Origin: Nitrobacter sp. 62-23 | GTDB taxonomy: Bacteria; Pseudomonadota; Alphaproteobacteria; Rhizobiales; Xanthobacteraceae | Assembly: GCF_001897285.1 (NCBI RefSeq) | Contig: NZ_MKSM01000134.1 | Location: 1 to 49,872, forward strand | Direction: 5' to 3' | Length of the DNA: 49,872 nucleotides | Part shown: in pieces, positions 18,866-28,154 of the stretch | Numbering within the stretch: position 1 is the first letter of the stretch | How the letters are laid out: each line of letters opens with the position of its first letter | The notes under the pieces: generated by a model | Seen by the model: the letters and a program-made list of their open reading frames with translations, nothing else | What the model was told of the DNA's origin: nothing | Databases searched by the model: none | Program-made: the position numbers and the translations under genes

Positions 18866-19225
18866 ATGCAGCGGTTGCGACTGAAGGCGGACGGACGGAT
18901 CGTGGAGATCCGCGACGGGCGGGAGTTTCCGCTGGCGCCGTCGATATCCGTCGCGACTGCGAGTTCCGCTTCGGCCCCTCTCGTTGCCGGGTCTGCGGTG
19001 GCAGGAATACCTCCCGATGCAGAACCCGAGGTCAGAAGCCTGCGTCGGCGGGCGGGTCTGACCCAGGTCGAATTCGCGGCGCGGCTGGGCGTCCCCGTTG
19101 AAACCATCCGGAACTGGGAGCAGGGCAAGCGGATGCCGCGCGGGCCTGCGCGCGCCCTCCTTGCCGTCATTGCGCACGCGCCCGAAACCGTGTTCGCTGC
19201 TCTCGACGGACGCCCGGGCGGCTAG
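18866..19225 (+). CDS. XRE-family helix-turn-helix regulator
   Basis: 119 residues. The C-terminal half is a Cro/CI-type HTH (RSLRRRAGLTQVEFAARLGV followed by VETIRNWEQGKRMPRGPARA). The N-terminal ~55 residues (MQRLRLKADGRIVEIRDGR) are not recognised and may be a dimerisation or ligand part. HTH of this type is common in HigA/NadS-like antitoxins, but no toxin gene is adjacent, so a stand-alone repressor is more likely. The ATG at 18866 is preceded by GTGGGG. Divergent from the deacetylase gene, with 103 bp between the two starts. Confidence 0.75.
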   Translation: MQRLRLKADGRIVEIRDGREFPLAPSISVATASSASAPLVAGSAVAGIPPDAEPEVRSLRRRAGLTQVEFAARLGVPVETIRNWEQGKRMPRGPARALLAVIAHAPETVFAALDGRPGG

Positions 19226-19313
19226 GCATTCGGCCGCGCCTGGCGGCTCCAGCGGCATAATGTTTGCGCAAAGATCGGCTTACCCTCGGTGACATCGCCG
19301 CAGGAGATTTGCG

Positions 19314-20132
19314 ATGCAGTACGTTGAAGCCAATGGCGCGCGCATTCCGGCCATCGGACTCGGCACGTGGGAGCTTCGCGGCCGCGCCTGCGCGCGTCTC
19401 GTCGAGCAGGCGCTCCGGCTCGGCTACCGCCATATCGATACCGCGCAGATGTATGAGAACGAACGCGAAGTCGGCGACGGCCTGCGCGCATCCGGCATCG
19501 ATCGCGACGCTGTTTTCGTCACCACCAAGGTCTGGACCACGCATTTCGCGCCTAACGATCTCGAACGCTCGGTGAAGGAAAGTCTCAGGCAACTGCGGCT
19601 CGCCCAGGTCGATCTCGTATTGCTGCACTGGCCCAATCCGCGCATTCCGCTGTCCGAGACGTTGGGTGCGCTTGCCAACGTCAGGCGGCTCGGCATGGCG
19701 CGCCACATCGGCGTGTCGAATTTCACCGTCGCGTTGATCGAGGAGGCGGTCGCACTCTGTCCGGAGCCGCTGGTTTGCGATCAGGTCGAATATCATCCCT
19801 ATCTCGATCAGGCCAAAGTGCTGGAAGCGTGCCGACGCCACGACATGGCGCTGGTGGCCTACAGTCCCATCGCCAAGGGGCGCATCAAGACCGATGACGT
19901 GCTGAGCCGGATAGGGGCCGCTCACGGCAAGACCGCGGCACAGGTTTGCCTGCGCTGGCTGGTCCAGCAAAACGTTGCGGCGATCCCGCGCACCTCGCGG
20001 ATAGAACGACTGTCGGAGAACATCGATATTTTCGACTTCACGCTGGGCGATGCCGAGATGGCGCGGATCTCGGCGATGGGCAGCGCCGGGGGTCGGCTGA
20101 CGGATTTCGGCTTCGCTCCGAAATGGGATTAG
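19314..20132 (+). CDS. Aldo/keto reductase
   Basis: 272 residues, an NADPH-dependent TIM-barrel oxidoreductase. The catalytic tetrad is visible: Asp42 and Tyr47 (HIDTAQMYENE), Lys72 (TTKVW), His105 (LLHWPNP). GVSNFTVALIEEAV and VAYSPIAKG are typical of the 2,5-diketo-D-gluconate reductase-like AKR5 group. Substrate unknown; probably small aldehydes or keto sugars. Lies 88 bp after the XRE gene on the same strand, so joint control is possible. Confidence 0.9.
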   Translation: MQYVEANGARIPAIGLGTWELRGRACARLVEQALRLGYRHIDTAQMYENEREVGDGLRASGIDRDAVFVTTKVWTTHFAPNDLERSVKESLRQLRLAQVDLVLLHWPNPRIPLSETLGALANVRRLGMARHIGVSNFTVALIEEAVALCPEPLVCDQVEYHPYLDQAKVLEACRRHDMALVAYSPIAKGRIKTDDVLSRIGAAHGKTAAQVCLRWLVQQNVAAIPRTSRIERLSENIDIFDFTLGDAEMARISAMGSAGGRLTDFGFAPKWD

Positions 20133-20213
20133 CTCACAGCGATGAACCGCGGTGGTTGATTTCGGCGCGCCGCTCGCTCATGGATGTCGCCCTTCCGCTT
20201 GCCGGATGATCCC

Positions 20214-21017
20214 ATGTTCTTCCTGCTCTCCAAAATCTTCGGATTTGTCGCGCTGCCGTCGAACGCGATCGCGATCGTCTGCGGTCTGGGCCTGTGCCTG
20301 CTGTTACTCAAACGTCGCCGCGCCGGCGCAAGCCTGCTGACGGTCGGCATCGTCTCGCTGTTGGTGTTCGGATATTCACCGGCCGGGAATGTGCTGCTGC
20401 TGACATTGTCGGATCGCTTCCCCGCATGGCAGTACGGCGGCCGCGATCCGGACGGGATTATCATCCTCGGCGGCGCTATCGATGCCGGGATATCGGCCGC
20501 TCGCGGCGCCGTGGAGACCAATGGCTCCGCGGAACGGCTGATCGCGGCGCTCGAATTGGCGCGGCGGTTTCCCAAGGCACGTATCGTCTACAGCGGCGGA
20601 ACCGGAAATCTGGTCGCGGACCTTGTTCCCGAGGCGCCGATCGCCGGTCGGCTCATGGAGACACTTGGGATATCGCCCGAGCGCATCATCCTGGAAAGCG
20701 ACTCCCGCACCACCGACGAGAACGCGCGTTTCACCCGCAAGATGGTTTCGCCGAAACCCGGCGAACGCTGGCTGCTGGTGACGTCGGCGTATCACATGCC
20801 GCGATCGATCGGCGTGTTCCGCAAGGCGGGGTTCGACGTCGAAGCCTATCCGGTTGATTGGCGCACGCGCGGTTGGGTCGATGCCTGGGTGCCGTTCGAC
20901 AGGCTGAGCGCGGGCCTCGCCTCCAGCGACACCGCCGTGCATGAATGGGCTGGTCTGGTCGCTTATTGGCTGACCGGGCGCAGCGATGCGTTGTTGCCGT
21001 CGCCGCGCCCCGATTAG
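20214..21017 (+). CDS. YdcF/SanA-like DUF218 membrane protein
   Basis: 267 residues. Two N-terminal transmembrane helices (about residues 5-30 and 36-58) precede a DUF218 domain of Rossmann type: DGIIILGGAIDAG, ARIVYSGGTGNLVAD, ERIILESDSRTTDENARF and WLLVTSAYHMPRSIGVFRK. Related to E. coli YdcF/ElyC, which act in envelope/undecaprenyl-phosphate homeostasis. The ATG at 20214 is chosen because it gives MFFLLSKIFGFVALPSN, a normal start for the family; the frame is open upstream to 20184. Confidence 0.85.
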   Translation: MFFLLSKIFGFVALPSNAIAIVCGLGLCLLLLKRRRAGASLLTVGIVSLLVFGYSPAGNVLLLTLSDRFPAWQYGGRDPDGIIILGGAIDAGISAARGAVETNGSAERLIAALELARRFPKARIVYSGGTGNLVADLVPEAPIAGRLMETLGISPERIILESDSRTTDENARFTRKMVSPKPGERWLLVTSAYHMPRSIGVFRKAGFDVEAYPVDWRTRGWVDAWVPFDRLSAGLASSDTAVHEWAGLVAYWLTGRSDALLPSPRPD

Positions 21018-21030
21018 GCGGTTCGCGTGC

Positions 21031-21300
21031 TCAATCCTGCCGCGGCAAGCCCAACCGGTAGACGCCGCGGAAGTCCAGCGGATCGGCCGGCTTGCCTTTG
21101 CGATAGATCACGAGGCGCCCGGATTGCGCCAAAGCCACGGCCGCGCGCCGGATTGGCATCAGCAGAGCGTGCCAGTCGGATCCGGCGGCAATCGCCTGCG
21201 CGATCTCCGGCGCGCTCAGCGTTCTGGTGACATCGCGCGTCAGGACCTTGAGAATGCTGTCTTCGAGGGAGAGCGCCGGCTGCGAATCTTGTGCGGTCAT
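21031..21300 (-). CDS. DUF3253 family protein
   Basis: 89 residues from the ATG at 21300 (MTAQDSQPALSLEDSILKVL). A predicted winged-helix fold (SAPEIAQAIAAGSDWHALLM, AVALAQSGRLVIYRKGKP, FRGVYRLGLPRQ) matches DUF3253, of unknown function. The open frame extends to 21483, but that extension runs through the 16-bp tandem repeats and is not credible as coding. Convergent with ydcF. Confidence 0.8.
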   Translation of the reverse strand: MTAQDSQPALSLEDSILKVLTRDVTRTLSAPEIAQAIAAGSDWHALLMPIRRAAVALAQSGRLVIYRKGKPADPLDFRGVYRLGLPRQD

Positions 21301-21373
21301 GGGCTGATGCCATGACGCAATGAGAATTGCTCTGCAAGAGCAAGTGTCCAATACGTGAGCTTCTGCCTGCGGC

Positions 21374-21453
21374 GCGAGAATGAAACCGGCATGAGAGCGA
21401 AACGACATGAAAGTGAAAGGGCATGGGAGTGAAACGATATAGGAGTGAACCGG
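21374..21453 (+). repeat. Five 16-bp tandem repeats carrying the GST ribosome binding site
   Basis: Units of exactly 16 bp: GCGAGAATGAAACCGG, CATGAGAGCGAAACGA, CATGAAAGTGAAAGGG, CATGGGAGTGAAACGA, TATAGGAGTGAACCGG. The last contains AGGAG, 8-12 bp before the GST ATG at 21455. The consensus is CATGARAGTGAAACGR. Confidence 0.9.
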
Positions 21454-21454
21454 G

Positions 21455-22111
21455 ATGACGCTGACGCTGGTGATCGGGAACAAGAATTATTCGTCATGGT
21501 CGATGCGGCCCTGGCTGGCGCTCAAGGCTGGCGGCATAGCATTCGAAGAGAGGTCAATTCCGCTTTACACCGGCGCGGCTGACAAAAAGCGCATTCTGGA
21601 CGTGAGTCCGTCCGGCAAGGTTCCGGCGCTGATCGATGGCGACGTGACGGTCTGGGATTCGCTCGCGATCATCGAATACATCGCTGAACGGTTTCCGGAG
21701 GCGGGTCTGTGGCCGGCGGACCCGGCCGAGCGCGCGCATGCGCGCTCGATCTCGGCGGAAATGCATTCAGGCTTCGCGGCGCTGCGAAGCGAATGCGGGA
21801 TGAACCTGCATCGACCGGTCGGCGCGAAAGTGCTTTCCGACAATGCGCGGGCCGACATCGCCCGCATCGGGGAGATCTGGACCGATTGCCGTCAGCGGTT
21901 TGCGAAGGGCGGGCCGTTCCTGTTCGGTGCCTTCAGCGCGGCCGACGCCATGTACGGCCCGGTGGTCTATCGCTTCCGCACCTATGCGGTCGATGTGACG
22001 CCACTGATGCGGGCGTACATGGAGGCCATGATGTCGCTGCCGGCGTTTCAGCAGTGGACCGAACAGGGGCTCGCGGAAACCGGCGTGATCGAGAGGTTGG
22101 AGGGCGGTTGA
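21455..22111 (+). CDS. Glutathione S-transferase
   Basis: 218 residues. N-terminal thioredoxin-like domain: TLVIGNKNYSSWSMRPWLAL holds the Ser residues expected for catalysis, VSPSGKVPALIDGDVTVWDS gives the cis-Pro and glutathione-binding motif. The C-terminal all-helical domain has FGAFSAADAMYGPVVYRFRT. It resembles the YfcF/Zeta-like single-domain GSTs. Cytosolic; electrophilic substrate unknown. The start is fixed by the AGGAGTGA inside the last of the tandem repeats. Confidence 0.9.
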   Translation: MTLTLVIGNKNYSSWSMRPWLALKAGGIAFEERSIPLYTGAADKKRILDVSPSGKVPALIDGDVTVWDSLAIIEYIAERFPEAGLWPADPAERAHARSISAEMHSGFAALRSECGMNLHRPVGAKVLSDNARADIARIGEIWTDCRQRFAKGGPFLFGAFSAADAMYGPVVYRFRTYAVDVTPLMRAYMEAMMSLPAFQQWTEQGLAETGVIERLEGG

Positions 22112-22385
22112 ACGCCGCCGTTCGTATTCCGCCGGGCAGGGCGAGCGGTGGCCAAGCTGATTTCGGGGGCCACGGGATCGCCCACAACCAAAACTCGCAG
22201 TGTCTTGTTTCTGGCAACCCGGAAACGAGTTACATCACTGGAAAATCTGCAAAATCCGCAGTTCGGTCATGTCGTTTATGGCTGGCCAAAGGTCCCGACC
22301 GCATGCTATACCTAGCAAAATCTTGGCATCTTGACTGGCCGCAAAGCCGCACGGAACGCGGGCAGGCGAGTATTGGCGTTGTGTG

Positions 22386-22589
22386 ATGGAGAAGGCGTTG
22401 AAGCATAAATTTCTCGTTGGAGAAACGGTCTATTTCACCGCGAGCAACGTGGCGCGGCCGGCTGCGAGCGGCACTTATGAGGTGATCCGTTTACTTCCTA
22501 CCGACGGCGACGACTGTCAGTATCGTATCAAGAATTCGGCCGAAGCTTTCGAGCGCGTCGCGAAGGAAAGTCAACTCGCTGCCGGCTAG
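22386..22589 (+). CDS. Small hypothetical protein
   Basis: 67 residues, LKHKFLVGETVYFTASNVAR followed by SGTYEVIRLLPTDGDDCQYR and IKNSAEAFERVAKESQL. Looks like a small all-beta (SH3-like) cytosolic protein; family known only as conserved hypothetical as far as I recognise. Alone in its transcription unit. Confidence 0.65.
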   Translation: MEKALKHKFLVGETVYFTASNVARPAASGTYEVIRLLPTDGDDCQYRIKNSAEAFERVAKESQLAAG

Positions 22590-22637
22590 ATTTTCGCCGT
22601 TTCCGGGAAACGGTGACAAACTCTAAATTCTTGATGT

Positions 22638-22673
22638 GACGCGTCTTCTTCACGCAAACCGGATCCCATCCTC
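22638..22673 (+). repeat. Dispersed repeat copy 4 (truncated)
   Basis: GACGCGTCTTCTTCACGCAA followed by ACCGGATCCC. It matches the left half of the copy at 25781-25829; the right half is missing or displaced (CTTCGCTCGAAGAC at 22694-22707). Confidence 0.55.
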
Positions 22674-22723
22674 AGGTCAAGCCCGAGGACATGCTTCGCT
22701 CGAAGACACCGGTGTGGGGCGAA

Positions 22724-22785
22724 TTGACATTCGCTTCCCGCACCCGCTTCCCACATCGCAGCCTGATCCGGAAAGCGAATGTCAA
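22724..22785. repeat. Long inverted repeat with TTGACATTCGC arms
   Basis: Left arm TTGACATTCGCTTCC (22724-22738), right arm GGAAAGCGAATGTCAA (22770-22785), loop about 31 nt. The same arm sequence recurs in the CTAG-ended palindromes near 31.3 kb and 36.7 kb. Confidence 0.8.
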
Positions 22786-23036
22786 AGCTGCAGAACGTTG
22801 CTGGTGGTTCTTTGATTCCAGCGTTTGCGCGGGCATCTGCCGGACCGGATGCAAATGTAGAATCGGACCACTCTCCGCCGTGATTTTGCCAGGCTCTCTC
22901 TGAGCAAGGGGACTCAACCCTTCGGTGCGGGCTGATTTTGCCGCATTCCCCGGTCAGTGAATAACAGGGGAATCTGCATTGGCATTCGTCGATTGCGTTT
23001 TATGCTGCTCCCACTCGGCATGAGGAACAATCGCGC

Positions 23037-23981
23037 ATGAGCTGGACGCCGGTAACAACGCTCGATGGAGTCTGGAGTTCGTCGCCGTTCCCGATGTGGC
23101 TGACGCTGGCGCTGGCGTCACTTCTCGCGGTCCTCGTGTTTCTGACGCTGGTTCGCGCCGACAAGTCGGTTGCGAACGTCGTCCTGACCGTCATCGCGTT
23201 GCTCGCGATCGGAATAGCGGCGGCCGTCACCATCAGTCCTGGCGGCGGTCGGGCGTTCGAGTCGAAAAACCCGGCTGTTCCGCTCAATGTTGCGATGCCG
23301 GCGTTGGCCTGCATCGACGGCCTTGCCGGCGATGTGGTCGAGGTCGCTTGCGAGAAGGCGTTGTTCGCGACGCCGGATGCGGCGGCCGCCGCCGTTTCCT
23401 ACGCCGCGTCGAAGCTCAGCCGGCTGAGGTCGTTCGGCGAGGTCGCCGGCGCCGACGGCGCCATGTCGCCGGAGTTGCAGGCGCTGCGGCGGGCGATCGA
23501 GCGTGACCGCTATGGCCTGGTCGCCCACGTGCTGGCGGTCCGCGACCATTGCCGGCCATCGGATTGCGCCGCGTTTCAGGTGCTGACCGATCGCAGCCGG
23601 ATCGCGGCGAACATGGAGGCGGGGACCTACGAGAAACTGGTGGCGCGTTACGCGCCGTCGTGGAACGCGCATGCGGAAATGGCCGATACCCAGAGGCCCG
23701 GCATGCCGCTGATGCCGGCGCTTGGATCGGAGCCGACGGGCAAGCCGACGACAGCCGAGTTTCCGTCGGCCGCATCCATTCCGCCGGTCAGCATCATGAC
23801 GCCCGAGCCGCCGACCGGAGCCGCCGCGCCGTCACCGGCTTCCCCTTTGGCAGCCACGCAACAAGCGGTCCCGAAGCCCCGTCCGGCGCCGGTGAAAAAG
23901 CCGGCGGCCCCCAAGGCGCACGCGGTGGCGCCGGTTCGCCTGACGCCTGAACCGCCCTCGGCGAACCCCCAGCAGGATTAG
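23037..23981 (+). CDS. Hypothetical membrane protein with Pro/Ala-rich tail
   Basis: 314 residues, family not recognised. Two transmembrane helices near the N terminus (about 19-40, MWLTLALASLLAVLVFLTLV, and 47-67) leave a large soluble region: a helical part with paired cysteines (LACIDG...VEVACEKALF; DHCRPSDCAAF) and a ~100-residue Pro/Ala/Lys-rich C-terminal tail. The two-helix hairpin plus tail suggests an envelope-spanning or scaffold protein; function unknown. The DUF1489 gene begins 25 bp downstream. Confidence 0.7.
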   Translation: MSWTPVTTLDGVWSSSPFPMWLTLALASLLAVLVFLTLVRADKSVANVVLTVIALLAIGIAAAVTISPGGGRAFESKNPAVPLNVAMPALACIDGLAGDVVEVACEKALFATPDAAAAAVSYAASKLSRLRSFGEVAGADGAMSPELQALRRAIERDRYGLVAHVLAVRDHCRPSDCAAFQVLTDRSRIAANMEAGTYEKLVARYAPSWNAHAEMADTQRPGMPLMPALGSEPTGKPTTAEFPSAASIPPVSIMTPEPPTGAAAPSPASPLAATQQAVPKPRPAPVKKPAAPKAHAVAPVRLTPEPPSANPQQD

Positions 23982-24006
23982 CGGACTGTTCGAAGGCTTT
24001 GCTGAC

Positions 24007-24444
24007 ATGCACCTTAATCTCGTCAAGCTGGCGGTCGGTTGCGACTCCGTGAAAGATCTCAGGGACTGGATCGCTGATCGCATGAAGCAGGCCAGGCGAA
24101 AGGGCCTGCCGCGTCACCACATCCACGTCACCCGGATGACACCCAAGCGCAACGACGAGCTGCTCGCGGGCGGCTCGCTCTATTGGGTTATCAGGGGTGA
24201 AGTCGCTGCCCGTGAGAAGCTGATCGGCATCGAGCCCTTCCGCGATTCCGACGGGATCGGCCGGTGCCGCATTGTCATGCAACCGCGGGTGATCGCCGTC
24301 AGGCCGCGCCCGATGCGCCCGTTTCAGGGTTGGCGCTATCTGTCTGCCGCCGATGCGCCTCCGGACCTCGGCGGCAATGCGGCGAGCGTTGCCGCGATGC
24401 CCGAGCAGCTGCGACGCGAGTTGCGCGATCTGGGATTGCTGTAA
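24007..24444 (+). CDS. DUF1489 family protein
   Basis: 145 residues, a full match in length and pattern to alphaproteobacterial DUF1489: MHLNLVKLAVGCDSVKDLRD, HHIHVTRMTPKRNDELLAGG, SLYWVIRGEVAAREKLIGIE and PFQGWRYLSAADAPPDL. No signal peptide. Function unknown. It follows the preceding membrane-protein gene by 25 bp, so the two probably share a transcript. Confidence 0.88.
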   Translation: MHLNLVKLAVGCDSVKDLRDWIADRMKQARRKGLPRHHIHVTRMTPKRNDELLAGGSLYWVIRGEVAAREKLIGIEPFRDSDGIGRCRIVMQPRVIAVRPRPMRPFQGWRYLSAADAPPDLGGNAASVAAMPEQLRRELRDLGLL

Positions 24445-24524
24445 GGGTAACAGGCAGGCCGGGCGTACCCGGCTCGATGAAGCAGTTGTCGAGCGCGGTC
24501 GGGTCAGGCTCTCTGGTTTCGGGT

Positions 24525-25280
24525 TTAATCCCGACCACAGTTGTACTTGATGTCTCTCTGGGCAGCTTTGCATGAAGCGATGAGACGGTTGATCGCGGCG
24601 CCTGAACCATCGAGCGGAAATGTCCGGAAGCGAAGCTTCTGGCGGACCTCGTCCACCGAATGGAGTTCGGTCTTGCGGCCGTCTTGAACAACGGTGATCG
24701 CGTTGTTGCCGTTTGTATAATCAAATCCACCGTACGTCCCGTCAACGACGAGCAGGGACCTGGATCGCTTGAAATCGTCCAGAAAGACCGAGCAGGTGTC
24801 GTCGGGATGTTCGAGATATGCTCCCTTGGACTGCAAGGTGACTCCTCCTGAGCGGAACGTCGGATCGAACACCACAGCCAATTGGTTGTCGTGTGCAAGG
24901 CCGGGGGTTACCCGCAGAGCCAGAACATGCGTCATCGCTACGCTGTCGCCAAAATAGGCGCAGGCCAGTCCAATCGCTCCGTCCGATGTTTCGATGTGCG
25001 CGGAACGGCCCAGAACGGGGTGGTCACCGAATATCCAGCCTGGTGCGCCCGGTTGAGCCGATGGCTTCGTCGAACTGACAGGTGCGGGCTTCTTGTCGGT
25101 CGGCGCGTCGTTGCATTCACGAAGAATGCATTGGTCATAGCCCGGGTTCTTCCTGCCGGTCTCATGGCCGCAACGCCAGATGCAGCGCTGGACTTCCATG
25201 GCGTCCTCCGGGATGCCTTGGGCGATGGCCGTAACTGCTGGAAGGGTAAGGGCAACAAGGACTATGAACAGGGCGCGCAT
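24525..25280 (-). CDS. Secreted hypothetical protein
   Basis: 251 residues from the ATG at 25280, which puts the signal peptide MRALFIVLVALTLPAVTAIA at the extreme N terminus; the frame extends upstream to 25307. The mature part starts with a short Cys-rich segment (QRCIWRCGHETGRKNPGYDQ followed by CILREC, four to five cysteines), then a Pro-rich linker and a ~170-residue domain (GLACAYFGDSVAMTHVLALR, CSVFLDDFKRSRSLLVVDGT) with three further cysteines. Family not recognised. Divergent from the Ivy-like gene, suggesting one shared promoter region and perhaps a shared envelope role. Confidence 0.6.
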   Translation of the reverse strand: MRALFIVLVALTLPAVTAIAQGIPEDAMEVQRCIWRCGHETGRKNPGYDQCILRECNDAPTDKKPAPVSSTKPSAQPGAPGWIFGDHPVLGRSAHIETSDGAIGLACAYFGDSVAMTHVLALRVTPGLAHDNQLAVVFDPTFRSGGVTLQSKGAYLEHPDDTCSVFLDDFKRSRSLLVVDGTYGGFDYTNGNNAITVVQDGRKTELHSVDEVRQKLRFRTFPLDGSGAAINRLIASCKAAQRDIKYNCGRD

Positions 25281-25373
25281 CCCGCTCTCCAAAAACATCT
25301 GTTTCAAACTTGATTGTCACATCCGAACCGCTACGCTGCTCGCTGCTCCAGCGAGAGGCAAGGGTAGGGGGTA

Positions 25374-25775
25374 ATGCGGATTTTCATTGTTCTACTATTG
25401 ATTTTTATAAACCCGGCGTTCGCCAAGGACGTCTATTTCTCCGAATTGGTAAAAAGTCCGGGGTTCAAAGAAAGCTGGTCGAAGCTTGTCAGCGATCACA
25501 CATTTGGGCCTTACGATAAATGGATTCCACGATTGAGCGGCCTTCGGTCTGCGGTCAAGTTCGTGAGCATAGATGGACAAGATCTTATAAAAGACAGGTC
25601 GTGCGAACCGCACAACTGTCAGGACAACAGCATCAGTATTCTGGCAGATCCAAAGACATACGACATCTGGATGGCCCAGCGCACGATCGCGTTTCCATCC
25701 AGAAAGGTGGGTTACAATTTCTTTGGTAATCCGGACGACAAAATCAGGAAGGCCCTGCTGAGCAATTTTGATTGA
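25374..25775 (+). CDS. Ivy-type lysozyme inhibitor
   Basis: 133 residues with a signal peptide (MRIFIVLLLIFINPAFA). The family signature CEPHNCQDNSI (equivalent to the CKPHDC loop of Ivy, whose His blocks the lysozyme active site) and the C-terminal FFGNPDDKIRKALL match the inhibitor-of-vertebrate-lysozyme family; the N-terminal FSELVKSPGFKESWSKLV also fits. It would act in the periplasm against C-type lysozymes and perhaps control endogenous lytic transglycosylases. The gene is visibly richer in A/T than its neighbours (TTGATTTTTATAAAC, GATCTTATAAAAGAC), which hints at recent transfer. Confidence 0.82.
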   Translation: MRIFIVLLLIFINPAFAKDVYFSELVKSPGFKESWSKLVSDHTFGPYDKWIPRLSGLRSAVKFVSIDGQDLIKDRSCEPHNCQDNSISILADPKTYDIWMAQRTIAFPSRKVGYNFFGNPDDKIRKALLSNFD

Positions 25776-25780
25776 CCCTA

Positions 25781-25829
25781 GACGCGTTTTCTTCACGCGA
25801 ACCGGTATCCACTTCGCTCGAAAACGCTA
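25781..25829 (+). repeat. Dispersed repeat copy 5 (reference copy)
   Basis: GACGCGTTTTCTTCACGCGA followed by ACCGGTATCCACTTCGCTCG and AAAACGCTA. It lies 6 bp after the Ivy gene stop and before the aat stop. Confidence 0.8.
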
Positions 25830-25870
25830 TAGGGTCTCTCGCTTCTGATGGAATCAGAAGCGAGCTCGCC

Positions 25871-26545
25871 TTACGCGCGGCCGATGATCACGCCGAGCAC
25901 GTCCGCGCCCGGCACCGGCCGGTCAAACGGTAGCGCCCCGAAATCGCCGACGCCTTCCAGCGCGGCATCCAGCAGCGCCCGGTAACGCCTGCGCGGGATT
26001 TCGATCGCGCCGAACCCGCGCAGGTGATCGGTCACGAATTGCGTATCGAGCAGCACGAAGCCGCCTGCGATCAATCGGGCGACCAGATGCACAAGCGCGA
26101 CCTTCGACGCGTCCCGCACGACATGAAACATGCTCTCGCCGAAAAACGCGCGGCCGAGCCTGACGCCGTAAAGGCCGCCCGCGAGTTGATTGTCCTGCCA
26201 GACCTCGATGCTGTGGCAATGGCCGAGTTCGTGCAGGGCGATATAGAGTTCGCGGATGCGGCGGTTGATCCAGGTATTGTCACGGCCAGGCTGTGGTGCG
26301 GCGCAGCCGTCGATAACCGCCTTGAATGCGGTATCGACCGTTACGGTGAAACTGTCCGATCGCACCGTGCGCGCGAGCCGCGAGGGGATTCGAAAACCTT
26401 CGAGCGGAATCACGCCGCGCAACTTCGGCTCGACCCAGAACAGCGTCGGATCGTCGACGCTCTCCGCCATCGGGAAGATGCCGCAGGCATAGGCGCGCAG
26501 CAGCAACTCGGGCGTGATCTCGGAAGCTGCGGTCTCGCGTGACAT
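25871..26545 (-). CDS. aat: Leucyl/phenylalanyl-tRNA--protein transferase
   Basis: About 224 residues from the ATG at 26545 ([20 protein letters not shown]). It transfers Leu/Phe to N-terminal Arg/Lys of proteins, feeding the N-end rule ClpAPS pathway. Family motifs: [71 protein letters not shown] and [21 protein letters not shown] 57-bp in-frame extension upstream is less likely. Last gene of the aroQ-accB-accC-aat run. Confidence 0.93.
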   Translation of the reverse strand: MSRETAASEITPELLLRAYACGIFPMAESVDDPTLFWVEPKLRGVIPLEGFRIPSRLARTVRSDSFTVTVDTAFKAVIDGCAAPQPGRDNTWINRRIRELYIALHELGHCHSIEVWQDNQLAGGLYGVRLGRAFFGESMFHVVRDASKVALVHLVARLIAGGFVLLDTQFVTDHLRGFGAIEIPRRRYRALLDAALEGVGDFGALPFDRPVPGADVLGVIIGRA

Positions 26546-26687
26546 CGTGCGTCTTATAGCAGAACCGAAGCGCAGCCGCGCCGATAATCTGCCGGAGTGC
26601 ACGGCGCGCCGTCACCGTCGATCGACAGCCGATGTCGCAGCCGTCGGTCGCGAGTTCTCCACGGATACGGACCGGCGGAGGGCGGAT

Positions 26688-28043
<1,356 letters not shown>

Positions 28044-28049
28044 CTTTGA

Positions 28050-28135
28050 CCCGTATCCCGGATGCGGTGCAGCGCGCAGCGCAGCGGAGCGGTGCGCCGC
28101 CAGGCCGGGAGTCGCGCCCGGGACGCTTGAAAACG
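28050..28135. repeat. GC-rich REP-like sequence between accB and accC
   Basis: CCCGGATGCGGTGCAGCGCG followed by CAGCGCAGCGGAGC and, further on, GGCCGGGA...GCCCGGGACG. Its CCCGG ends and GCAGCGC/GCGCTGC-like core resemble the intergenic REP-type palindromes common in this family. Confidence 0.5.
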
Positions 28136-28154
28136 TCTGGCGATGCGGCCTGCA

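Larger units (their letters stand above)
22590..23036. other. Gene-free spacer with repeats
   Basis: 447 bp without a credible gene. It holds a fragment of the dispersed repeat (22638-22673) and a long inverted repeat (22724-22785). The remainder, including GC-rich sequence before the next start, shows nothing I can name. Confidence 0.6.

Noticed and set aside
21301-21483. N-terminal extension of the DUF3253 gene
   Set aside because: It would be translated from the antisense of the 16-bp tandem repeats; the ATG at 21300 gives the normal family length.
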